From Streptomyces sp. ST2-7A (GTDB taxonomy: Bacteria; Actinomycetota; Actinomycetes; Streptomycetales; Streptomycetaceae): a stretch of DNA of 64,000 bases. The DNA lies in contig NZ_JAJUWS010000008.1 of the NCBI RefSeq assembly GCF_021390475.1, forward strand, positions 62,001 to 126,000. The letters run 5' to 3'. Below are positions 51,087 to 58,766 of this stretch, piece by piece (the stretch's first letter is position 1; every line of letters begins with the position of its first letter). The notes under the pieces were generated by a model. That model searched no databases and had not been told where the DNA came from. It saw nothing but the letters and a program-made list of their open reading frames with translations. The position numbers were made by a program, and so were the translations under genes.

Positions 51087-53024
51087 ATGTTGCCGACGCT
51101 CGCCTCCCTGGCGAGGCACCCCGCCCTCGGTCTCCGCCCGCTGACCGCCGGTGACCTCCCGGATGCCCCGGTGCGGTGGGCGCACGTCAGCGAACTCGCC
51201 GACCCGGTGCCCTACCTGGAGGGCGGCGAACTGTTGCTGACCACCGGCCTGAAGATTCCGGTGGACAATCCGGACGACACCCGGGAGTACGTGCGCCGAC
51301 TGCGCGCCGCCGGTGTGGTCGGTCTCGGCTTCGGGCCGGGGATCCACCATCCGGCCACCCCGCCGACCCTGGTGGAAGCCTGTCGGGACGAGGGGCTGCC
51401 GCTGCTGGAGGTGCCCCGGCCGACTCCCTTCATCGCCATCTCCAAGGTGGTCTCCGCCGGCCTGGCCGCCGAGCGGTACCGCGCCGCCACCGCCGGTTTC
51501 GCCGCCCAGCGGGAACTCACCCGCGCCGCGTCCGGCCCGGACGGCGCCCGGGGGGTCCTGGCGCGACTGGCCGGCCAACTCGACGGCTGGGCGGCGCTGC
51601 ACGACCTCTCCGGTTCCCTGGTGGCCGTCGCGCCGCCGTGGGCGGAGCGACGGGCCGCGGGCCTCGGGGACGAGGTCCGACGGCTGGCCGGCCGCGCCGC
51701 CCCCTCCAGCGCCGTGCTGGACGCCGGCCCCGGCCCGGCGGCCACCCTCCGGACGAGGGGCGGGGCCGCGCGCGACGACCGCGACCACGGAGTCCCGGGC
51801 GAGGAGGCGGGGGTACCGGGGACGAAGGCGGGGACCGACTCCACGGCGACCGGGAGGTCCGCCGTCGGTCGGCCGGGTGACCCGGGTGACCCGGATGACC
51901 CGGATGACCCGGACGATCGGAGTGGGACGGCCGAACGGGCCGGAGCAGCCGGTCCCGGCATCCCCGGGAGATCCGTCGACGGCCCGCCGTCCGACCGGGT
52001 GGAACTGCACTCGTTGGGCAACGCCTCCCTGCCCGGAGCGGTGCTGACGATCGGCACCGACGGTCCCCCGGACCCCGTGGGCCGCTACGTCGTGCAGTCG
52101 GCGGTCGCCGTGCTGACCCTGCTCACCGAACGCTCGCGCACCGTCCGGGAGGGGGAACGCCGCCTGGGCGGAGCGGTACTGCGTCTGTTGCTCGCCGGGG
52201 AGCACGGGCACGCGGCGGCGGTGGCCTCCGGTGTCTTCGGAGCCCTGTTGGACGGCCCCCTGCGGGTGGTCGCGGTCCGGGGCCCCGACGGCCCCGGTGT
52301 CGGAGCCCGGGGCGCACCGGGTGCGGTCGGGGCCGTCGGTGACGCCGCCCCGGTGTCCGCCTCCCCGGAGGCGGACCGACTGGTGGCCGCCGTGGAGGTC
52401 GCGGCGGCGCGGGCCGGTGAGGCGGTGCCGAGCGCGGTCGAGGAGGAGGGCACCCTGCTGCTGTGCGCGGACGGCGGTGCCGCGCTCGCCGCCTGTCGGG
52501 CCGGCGCGAGGGCCCCGGAGGACCCGGCGGGTCCGTTGACCGTGGGCCTCTCCGGTCCGGTGACCGCCCGGGAGATCCCGGTCGCCCGGCGCCGGGCGCT
52601 GCGCGCCCTGCTGGTGGCCCGCAGGCGCGGCCGGGCCTGCGCGGAACACGACGAGGTGATCGACGGGTCGCTGCCGGAGTTGCTCTCCGACGAGGCGGCA
52701 CGCGGCTTCGCGGAGTCCCGGCTGCGGCCGCTGCGGGAGCACGACGCGCGCGGACGCGGCGATCTGGTCGCCTCGCTGCGGGCCTGGCTCGCCCGGCACG
52801 GCCAGTGGGACGCGGCCGCCGCCGATCTCGGGGTGCACCGCCACACCCTGCGCTACCGGATGCGGCGGGTCGAGGAGATCCTGGGGCGCGGTTTGGACGA
52901 CCCGGACGTGCGGATGGAGTTGTGGCTCGCCCTGAAGGTCGCCGACTCGGAGAGCGACGCGGAGCCCGGCCCCGGGGGGAGCGCGGCCGGCGCCCCGTTC
53001 CCCGGGCGGACGCCGCGCGCCTGA
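51087..53024 (+). CDS. PucR-family transcriptional regulator
   Basis: A 645-residue regulator. The N-terminal PucR sensor domain is LTAGDLPDAPVRWAHVSELADPVPYLEGGELLLTTGLKIP; the middle contains a GGDEF-like/linker part; the C-terminal helix-turn-helix of the CdaR/PucR type is DLVASLRAWLARHGQWDAAAADLGVHRHTLRYRMRRVEEILGRGL. A Gly-Asp-Pro tandem tract (51877-51912) expands the linker. PucR proteins beside gabT and aldehyde dehydrogenase genes often control GABA/amine catabolism (GabR-like in Streptomyces), so control of the genes at 53317 and 45088 is likely. The ligand may be an amine or aldehyde. Confidence 0.88.
   Translation: MLPTLASLARHPALGLRPLTAGDLPDAPVRWAHVSELADPVPYLEGGELLLTTGLKIPVDNPDDTREYVRRLRAAGVVGLGFGPGIHHPATPPTLVEACRDEGLPLLEVPRPTPFIAISKVVSAGLAAERYRAATAGFAAQRELTRAASGPDGARGVLARLAGQLDGWAALHDLSGSLVAVAPPWAERRAAGLGDEVRRLAGRAAPSSAVLDAGPGPAATLRTRGGAARDDRDHGVPGEEAGVPGTKAGTDSTATGRSAVGRPGDPGDPDDPDDPDDRSGTAERAGAAGPGIPGRSVDGPPSDRVELHSLGNASLPGAVLTIGTDGPPDPVGRYVVQSAVAVLTLLTERSRTVREGERRLGGAVLRLLLAGEHGHAAAVASGVFGALLDGPLRVVAVRGPDGPGVGARGAPGAVGAVGDAAPVSASPEADRLVAAVEVAAARAGEAVPSAVEEEGTLLLCADGGAALAACRAGARAPEDPAGPLTVGLSGPVTAREIPVARRRALRALLVARRRGRACAEHDEVIDGSLPELLSDEAARGFAESRLRPLREHDARGRGDLVASLRAWLARHGQWDAAAADLGVHRHTLRYRMRRVEEILGRGLDDPDVRMELWLALKVADSESDAEPGPGGSAAGAPFPGRTPRA
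51877..51912 (+). repeat. four tandem 9-bp units inside the pucR-like gene
   Basis: GTGACCCGG twice followed by ATGACCCGG twice, in frame, encoding a Gly/Asp-Asp-Pro ladder; a fifth unit is partial. Likely a variable linker tract. Confidence 0.8.
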
Positions 53025-53316
53025 CCCCGGCCGGTCGATCCCGGGCCGGGCGATCCCCCCTCCGCCCGACGCGGCCCCGCCCGCCCGTGCCCTTCGACGC
53101 GAGTCCCCATCGGTCGCGTCCCTGCCGAATCGGCGCGCCCGTCGTGCGGAGTGCGCCGCGTCGGACAAGGATGGGGCGGGGACGGCACCCCTACCGTGGG
53201 CCCGGGGCCCGGGCGGTGCCCGGTGCCCCTCGCCGGGAACCACTCCGGCGGACCCCGCCTCCGGGGCGTCCCGCGCCCCCGCACCGACCCCCGCTGACCG
53301 GAAGGGCGTTCGCGCG

Positions 53317-54771
53317 ATGACCATCACGACTTCCCCCCACCCGTTCTGGCTCGCCGGCAGCCCCGCCACCGGCGGGGAGACCCTCGTCGTGACCTCCCCC
53401 CGCGACGGCTCCACCGTCGGGGAGGTGAGCGTGCCCACCGCCGAGCAGGTCGAGGCGGCGATCGCGGCGGCGGTGCGGATCGCCCCCGCCTTCGCCGCCA
53501 CCCCCGCCCACGTCCGCGCCGCGGCCCTGGACCACGTGGGAGCCCGGCTCGAGGAGCGCGCCGAGGAGATCGCCCGGCTCATCTCGGCGGAGAACGGCAA
53601 ACCGATCACCTGGGCGCGCGGCGAGGTGGGCCGGTGCCGGTCGGTCTTCCGCTGGGCCTCGGACGAGGCGCGCCGTTTCAACGGCGGGACCGCCCAGCGG
53701 TTGGACAGCGACCCGGGCGGCACCGGACGGCTGGCCCTGACCCGTCGGGTGCCGTACGGCCCGGTGCTGGGCATCGCGCCGTTCAACTTCCCGTTGAACC
53801 TGTGCGCGCACAAGGTGGCCCCGGCGATCGCGGTCGGTACCCCCATCCTCCTCAAGCCGGCCCCCGCCACGCCGCTCTCCGCGCTCCTGCTGGGCGAACT
53901 GCTGGCGGAGACCGAGCTGCCGGAGGGCTCGTGGAGCGTGCTGCCGGTGCCCAACGAGGCGATGCCGGAGCTGGTGCGCGACGAGCGGCTGCCGATCATC
54001 TCGTTCACGGGTTCGGCGGCGGTGGGCTGGTCGATCCTGGACTCGGTGCCGCGCAAGCGGGTCACCCTGGAACTGGGCGGCAACGGCGCGGCCATCGTGC
54101 TCGCCGACTGGTCCACGGAGGAGGACCTGGAGTGGGCCGCCGGCCGGATCGCCACCTTCTCCAACTACCAGGGCGGCCAGTCCTGCATCTCGGTGCAGCG
54201 CGCGATCGTGCACGAGTCGGTGTACGACCGGCTGCTGCCGCGGCTGGTCGCGGCGGTGGAGGAGTTGCCCACCGGTGACCCGACGGACCCCACCACGCAG
54301 GTGGGCCCGCTGATCGACGAGAACGCGGCCCGGCGGGTGGAATCCTGGATCGGGGAGGCGGTCGCCGGCGGTGCGAAGCTGCTCACCGGCGGGACCCGCG
54401 ACGGCGCGACGGTGGCCCCGGCGGTGCTGGAGAACGTCCCGGCGGACTCCCGGCTCGGCTGCGAGGAGGTCTTCGGTCCGGTGATGTCGGTGACCCGGGT
54501 GCGGGACGAGGAGGAGGCCTTCGCCGTCGCCAACGACTCCCAGTACGGCCTCCAGGCGGGCGTGTTCACCCACGACGTGCAGGCGGCCTTCCGGGCCCAC
54601 CGGGCGCTGGAGGTGGGGGGTGTGGTCATCGGCGACGTGCCCTCCTACCGCGCCGACCAGATGCCCTACGGCGGGGTCAAGCAGTCGGGTGTGGGCCGTG
54701 AGGGGGTGCGGTTCGCGATGGAGGACTACACCTACGAGCGGGTGATGGTGCTGACCGGCCTGGAGTTGTGA
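53317..54771 (+). CDS. NAD(P)-dependent aldehyde dehydrogenase (succinic-semialdehyde dehydrogenase-like)
   Basis: A 484-residue aldehyde dehydrogenase. Motifs: GPVLGIAPFNFPLNLCAHKVAPAI, TGSAAVGWSI, the catalytic Glu in TLELGGNGA and Cys in GGQSCISVQRAIV, and CEEVFGPVMSV. By position after the PucR gene and in the GABA set it could oxidise succinic semialdehyde to succinate, but the active-site loop (QSCIS) also fits methylmalonate-semialdehyde-like or lactaldehyde-like enzymes. AAGGG lies upstream of the ATG. About 290 bp before it hold no gene. Confidence 0.82.
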   Translation: MTITTSPHPFWLAGSPATGGETLVVTSPRDGSTVGEVSVPTAEQVEAAIAAAVRIAPAFAATPAHVRAAALDHVGARLEERAEEIARLISAENGKPITWARGEVGRCRSVFRWASDEARRFNGGTAQRLDSDPGGTGRLALTRRVPYGPVLGIAPFNFPLNLCAHKVAPAIAVGTPILLKPAPATPLSALLLGELLAETELPEGSWSVLPVPNEAMPELVRDERLPIISFTGSAAVGWSILDSVPRKRVTLELGGNGAAIVLADWSTEEDLEWAAGRIATFSNYQGGQSCISVQRAIVHESVYDRLLPRLVAAVEELPTGDPTDPTTQVGPLIDENAARRVESWIGEAVAGGAKLLTGGTRDGATVAPAVLENVPADSRLGCEEVFGPVMSVTRVRDEEEAFAVANDSQYGLQAGVFTHDVQAAFRAHRALEVGGVVIGDVPSYRADQMPYGGVKQSGVGREGVRFAMEDYTYERVMVLTGLEL

Positions 54772-54856
54772 GCCGTGAGGGGATGCGGGGCGGGGCCCCG
54801 ACGGTGAACGACCGTACGCCCCGCCCCGCGAGTCCGGCCCCGACCGCGGAGGCTTT

Positions 54857-54871
54857 CGACAATCGTTTTCG
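54857..54871. promoter_or_regulatory. candidate Zur operator overlapping the rpmF promoter
   Basis: CGACAATCGTTTTCG is a 15-bp imperfect palindrome with CGAnAA half-sites, close to actinobacterial Zur boxes. A TAGGCT -10 lies at 54874-54879, placing the transcript start near the ATG at 54887. Zinc-dependent repression of the alternative L32 gene is expected. Confidence 0.65.
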
Positions 54872-54886
54872 TGTAGGCTGCGCGGC

Positions 54887-55057
54887 ATGGCCGTTCCGAA
54901 GCGCAAGATGTCCCGCAGCAACACCCGTCACCGCCGGGCGCAGTGGAAGGCGATCACGCCCGACCTGGTGCCGCTGACCATCGAGGGGCGCGAGTACCTG
55001 GTGCCGCGCAACCTCGTCCCCGCCTACCGACGGGGTCTGCTGACGCCGGAGGACTGA
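54887..55057 (+). CDS. rpmF: 50S ribosomal protein L32, cysteine-free (zinc-independent) form
   Basis: A 56-residue ribosomal protein. The N-terminus [20 protein letters not shown] is the L32 signature. The C-terminal half ([26 protein letters not shown]) lacks the four cysteines that bind zinc in the standard L32, so this is the C-minus paralogue used when zinc is scarce, freeing zinc from ribosomes. It has no ribosome-binding site and a putative -10 just 8-13 bp before the ATG, suggesting a leaderless mRNA. A Zur-like palindrome overlaps the promoter. A perfect 20-bp-arm terminator follows. Confidence 0.93.
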   Translation: MAVPKRKMSRSNTRHRRAQWKAITPDLVPLTIEGREYLVPRNLVPAYRRGLLTPED

Positions 55058-55120
55058 GCGGGAAAGCGGTGGCCGGGCGCCCGCCGGGGGGCGGGACCGG
55101 CCCGGCGACCGCGACCGGGG

Positions 55121-55168
55121 GACGGGGCCGGGCCCGAACGAATCACACCGTTCGGGCCCGGCCCCGTC
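55121..55168 (+). terminator. terminator after rpmF
   Basis: Arms 55121-55140 and 55149-55168 are perfect 20-bp reverse complements with loop AATCACAC. It is followed by GC-rich DNA without a gene up to the convergent GH3 gene. Confidence 0.75.
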
Positions 55169-55342
55169 ATGTGCCCGGAACCCCGGTGCCCTCGCCCAGG
55201 TGCCCCGGGGAGGGGCCCCGTCCGCATGCGCCCGGGCCGCCTCCCGGCTCGCGGGAACGTGGCGACGAGGGGGACACCGCGCCCCGGGGCCGCGCCCCGG
55301 AAGACGCGTCCCCCGGGGGGCGCGGCCCCGCCCGGGGTGATC

Positions 55343-58300
55343 TCACACCACGGGGAGGCCATCCCCCGGACGGTCCCCGCACCCCAGTTCGGCGAACCGC
55401 ACCGGTCCGCGCAGGGTGATCCCCAGGTCCACCGGTCCGTCGCCGACACCGTCGGGCAACGGCAGTTCCACGGTGAACCGGCGGTGGTCGTAGCGATCCG
55501 CGCCGGCCGGCACGGTGATTCCCACCGGCTCCGCGCCGGGGACCCGCAACTCCACCCGGCCCGACTCCCCGTCGGCCGCCGCCGTCACCGTGACCGTCAC
55601 CGCCGGGGCGCCCGCCGCGCCGAGATCACAGCCCCGGTACAGCAGCCGGGCCGGCGAGGCCGGGTCCCGGGGCGTGGCCGCGTCGCCGCTCTCCCGGTCG
55701 CGGTCCACCAGCTCGACGCCCTCCAGGACATCGGCGTCGGCCGCCGCCAGGCCGACCGTCGCGACCGGACGGGGCCGGGCCGGCTCCCCGGCGACCTCCA
55801 CCTCGACCGTGGCGCGGATGTCCCGGGACGAGGCCCCGATCTCCACCGCGTACCGGCCGCCCGGCACCCTCCACCGGCCCGCGGCCGGGTCCCACAGGCC
55901 GAGTACCTCCTCGGCCGGGGCCTCCAGCGCGATCCGCCGGGACTCACCCGCCTCCAGCCGCAACCGCCGATGGGCCGCCAGGGCGCGCAGCGGACGGACC
56001 GGTCCCGGGGCGCCCCCGTCGTCGGTCGCCGGCAGGGCCCGGGTGTACAGCTGCACGACCTCCTCGCCGGCCCGATCACCGGTGTTGACCACCGTGACCT
56101 CGACCCGCAGAGTCCCATCCGTGACCGGTGGGACCGACGGGTCGCGGTACCCGAAGGAGGTGTAGGACAGGCCGTGGCCGAAGGGGAACAGCGGCTCGCC
56201 CGGGTGGTACAGGTAGGTGAGGCGGGAGCCGATCACGTCGTAGTCGAGCAGGTCCGGAAGGTCCGCGTCGGAGGCGTACCAGGTCTGCGGCAGCCGGCCG
56301 GCGGGGGAGAGGTCCCCGCACAGCACCCGGGCCAGCGCCGTGCCGGCGGCCTGCCCCCCGTGTGCCGTCCACAGCAGGGCGGGCAGTTCGGCGGCGGCCT
56401 CCGTCACCGCGTAGGGGTAGGAGGAGGAAAGCACCAGCACGGTGCGCGGATTGGCGTCGCGCGCCGTCCGCCACAGCCGGTCCTGCTGGTCGGGGAGGGC
56501 CAGGGTGACGCGGTCCTCGGTCTCCCGGCCGTTGATGTGCGGGTCGTTGCCGGCCACCACGACGACGACGTCCGCGCCGGCCGCCGCGGCGGCCACCTCC
56601 TCGGTTCCCCGGGAGACGACCTCGGCGGTGAAGGCGGTGGGCTCCTCCCCGTCACCGACCACCCGCAGTCCCCCCGGGGCCGCGACCAGCGGGCGGCCGG
56701 TGCCCCGGTGGCGCAGCAGTACCGGTCCGATGTCCCCGATCCCGGCGGCGTCCGTCGGCGTGGCCCGCTCCGCACCCGTGGGGGTCGTGTCGGGGACCGG
56801 CTCGGCGGTGAAGACCTCCTGCACCACCCAGCCGCCCGGCTGCCGGGCCGAGGCCCGCACCAGACCGTCCTCGGCCACCGACAGGTACCGGCCCGCGGTC
56901 CCGGAGCCGGCCCGCAGGGTCAACGCGCCCCCGCCCCAGTCGACCAGGTGCAGGTCGGCCGCGTCCCACTCCGGGCCGACCGTCAGTGGCGGCAGGTCGG
57001 TGCGACCGCGCAGCAGCGCCGGGTCCAGCGCCCCCGCGTCGGCGGCATCCGTTTCCCCGACGCCCTCCGCGCCTCCCGTGCCCTCCGCGTCGGGCATCCC
57101 GGGGACGCCGATCCAGCCGTCCGCACAGCGCAACCGCACCCGGTCGGTGCCCTCGGCGTACGTCACGGAGGCGATGCCCGGGTGTTCCCGCAATCCGTCC
57201 AGGGGGGTGGAGCGGTGCAGCAGGGCGCCGCTGTACCAGTCGAGTTTGCACTCGTCCGCCAGGAGCCCGACCACCGCGACCCGGCTCCCGGCGGGCAGCG
57301 GCAGCAACGGGGCGTCCCCGGCGTCCTCCCCGGCCGGCCGCTCCCCGCCGACCGGCGGGGCGTTGCGCAGCAGTACGATCGCCGCCTCCGCCGCCCGCAG
57401 CGCCAGCGCCCGGTGTTCGGGGGTGTCGAAGGCCCGCTCCCCCGGATCGGCGAACGGCCCGCCGTCCGGGTCGAACTCGCCGAGCCGCAGCCGCATCCCC
57501 AACAACCGCAGCACGGCCGCGTCGATGTGTTCCTGCGAGATCAGTCCGCGTTCCAGGGCCTCGCGCAGCCGCTCCAGGGTCGGCCCGCCGTCCTCGCCGT
57601 GATCGGTGAAGCTGTCCACGCCCGCCCGCAGCGCGGCGGCCAGTCCCGAGGCGTGGTCCGGGTAATAGGCCTCCGAGCCGGCGATGTTGGTGGGGGCGCC
57701 GGCGTCGGAGCAGACCACCAGGGGCAGCTCCGTCCAGGCCCGCAACCGCGACTCCAACAGCGGGGAGAGGTGATTGGGACGGCCGTTGACCAGGTTGTAC
57801 GCGGGCATGACGCCCGCCACGGCGCCGGCGCGCACCGGACCCCGGAAGGCCGGTAGCTCGTACTCGTGCAGCACTCGCGGGGGCACCGAGGTGGAGGCGG
57901 TGTCGCGGTCGGTCTCGTGGTTGTGGGCCAGCCAGTGCTTGAGGATCGGCGCGGTCCGCCACCGGTCCGGATGGTCCCCGCGCAGACCCCGGGTGTAGCC
58001 GGTCGCCAGGGCGGCGGTCAGTCGGGGGTCCTCGGCGTACCCCTCCTCGTTGCGGCCCCACAGGGGATGACGCAGCAGGTTGACGGTCGGGGACCAGACG
58101 TTCAATCCCACCCGCGGGTCGCGGGACCGCATGGCCAGCACCTCCCGGCCCACGGCCTCGCCGATCTCCCGCAGCAACTCCTCGTCCCAGGTCGCCCCCA
58201 GGCCGACGGCCTGGGGGAAGACGGTGGCGGGCCCCATCCAGGCGACGCCGTGCAGCGCCTCCTGACCGGTGCGGAAGGCGGGCACGCCCAACCGTTCCAC

Positions 58301-58423
58301 CGCGGGGGCGAACTGGTGCAACATGGCCATTCGCTCGTCGGGCGTCAGACGTCCCAGCAGATCGGCGGTCCGCTCCTCGTCCCCCCGGTGCGGATCACGG
58401 AACGGCAGCTGCTCGGATGTCAC
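55343..58423 (-). CDS. glycoside hydrolase family 3 protein (beta-glucosidase-like)
   Basis: A 1026-residue exo-acting glycosidase without a signal peptide, probably acting on imported oligosaccharides. The GH3 N-terminal barrel has nucleophile Asp240 in PLVVCSDAGAPTNI; the C-terminal alpha/beta domain holds the acid/base region HINGRETED (Glu634/636). The end has a fibronectin-III-like domain (RVEVTVVNTGDRAGEEVVQLY). An insert at about residues 485-603 (GRYLSVAEDGLVRAS, VLLRHRGTGRPLVAAPGGLRV) looks like a fascin/ricin-type beta-trefoil rather than the usual PA14. GTG start with GAGAGGAA upstream. Divergent from the sugar importer and flanked by LacI-type operators. Confidence 0.9.
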   Translation of the reverse strand: MTSEQLPFRDPHRGDEERTADLLGRLTPDERMAMLHQFAPAVERLGVPAFRTGQEALHGVAWMGPATVFPQAVGLGATWDEELLREIGEAVGREVLAMRSRDPRVGLNVWSPTVNLLRHPLWGRNEEGYAEDPRLTAALATGYTRGLRGDHPDRWRTAPILKHWLAHNHETDRDTASTSVPPRVLHEYELPAFRGPVRAGAVAGVMPAYNLVNGRPNHLSPLLESRLRAWTELPLVVCSDAGAPTNIAGSEAYYPDHASGLAAALRAGVDSFTDHGEDGGPTLERLREALERGLISQEHIDAAVLRLLGMRLRLGEFDPDGGPFADPGERAFDTPEHRALALRAAEAAIVLLRNAPPVGGERPAGEDAGDAPLLPLPAGSRVAVVGLLADECKLDWYSGALLHRSTPLDGLREHPGIASVTYAEGTDRVRLRCADGWIGVPGMPDAEGTGGAEGVGETDAADAGALDPALLRGRTDLPPLTVGPEWDAADLHLVDWGGGALTLRAGSGTAGRYLSVAEDGLVRASARQPGGWVVQEVFTAEPVPDTTPTGAERATPTDAAGIGDIGPVLLRHRGTGRPLVAAPGGLRVVGDGEEPTAFTAEVVSRGTEEVAAAAAGADVVVVVAGNDPHINGRETEDRVTLALPDQQDRLWRTARDANPRTVLVLSSSYPYAVTEAAAELPALLWTAHGGQAAGTALARVLCGDLSPAGRLPQTWYASDADLPDLLDYDVIGSRLTYLYHPGEPLFPFGHGLSYTSFGYRDPSVPPVTDGTLRVEVTVVNTGDRAGEEVVQLYTRALPATDDGGAPGPVRPLRALAAHRRLRLEAGESRRIALEAPAEEVLGLWDPAAGRWRVPGGRYAVEIGASSRDIRATVEVEVAGEPARPRPVATVGLAAADADVLEGVELVDRDRESGDAATPRDPASPARLLYRGCDLGAAGAPAVTVTVTAAADGESGRVELRVPGAEPVGITVPAGADRYDHRRFTVELPLPDGVGDGPVDLGITLRGPVRFAELGCGDRPGDGLPVV

Positions 58424-58511
58424 GGGGAAGGTTCCTCTCGCCGCGGCGGCGGGCTCGCGGGCGGCGACCCGGCGCGAGGCACGGAGCCGGGCGGACCTGC
58501 CGGACCGGATC

Positions 58512-58527
58512 ATTGAAGCGCTTCGAT
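58512..58527. promoter_or_regulatory. LacI-family operator, GH3 side
   Basis: ATTGAAGCGCTTCGAT: the core GAAGCGCTTC is a perfect palindrome with CG centre, the hallmark of LacI/CebR-type repressor sites. It lies 89 bp upstream of the GH3 start. No LacI-type gene is in the window. Confidence 0.8.
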
Positions 58528-58653
58528 GCTCAACCGCTCCCGGCGCGAATGTCAAGACACCGAACGGCATCTTCGAGGCGCCGGCCCGGTGGTGGAGTGA
58601 CTCGGGAGGGCTGTGGGATTCCGTGCGGTCATGAGATTTCTCGGGGACATCTC

Positions 58654-58682
58654 TTGTGCTGCCCGCGGTCCCGTCTTAACCT
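58654..58682 (+). promoter_or_regulatory. candidate promoter of the sugar-import operon
   Basis: TTGTGC (58654-58659) and TAACCT (58677-58682) with 17-bp spacing; the next operator begins 11 bp after the -10, over the expected start point. Moderate consensus match only. Confidence 0.35.
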
Positions 58683-58692
58683 CTGCGCAACA

Positions 58693-58706
58693 TCGAAGCG
58701 CTTCGA
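58693..58706. promoter_or_regulatory. LacI-family operator, importer side
   Basis: TCGAAGCGCTTCGA, a perfect 14-bp palindrome sharing the core of the site at 58512. Located 60 bp before the binding-protein start, where a bound repressor would block initiation. Confidence 0.85.
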
Positions 58707-58766
58707 CCACCGTGCCGGCCAGGGTCCTGCGCGGTACCAGCAATGACGCTCTGAAGGGTTGACGCC

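Noticed and set aside
48402..54164. A 1920-residue open frame on the minus strand
   Set aside because: It runs antisense through the NTPase, PucR and aldehyde dehydrogenase genes, all with clear domains. High GC keeps antisense frames open; the translation is Gly/Arg/Pro-rich without motifs.
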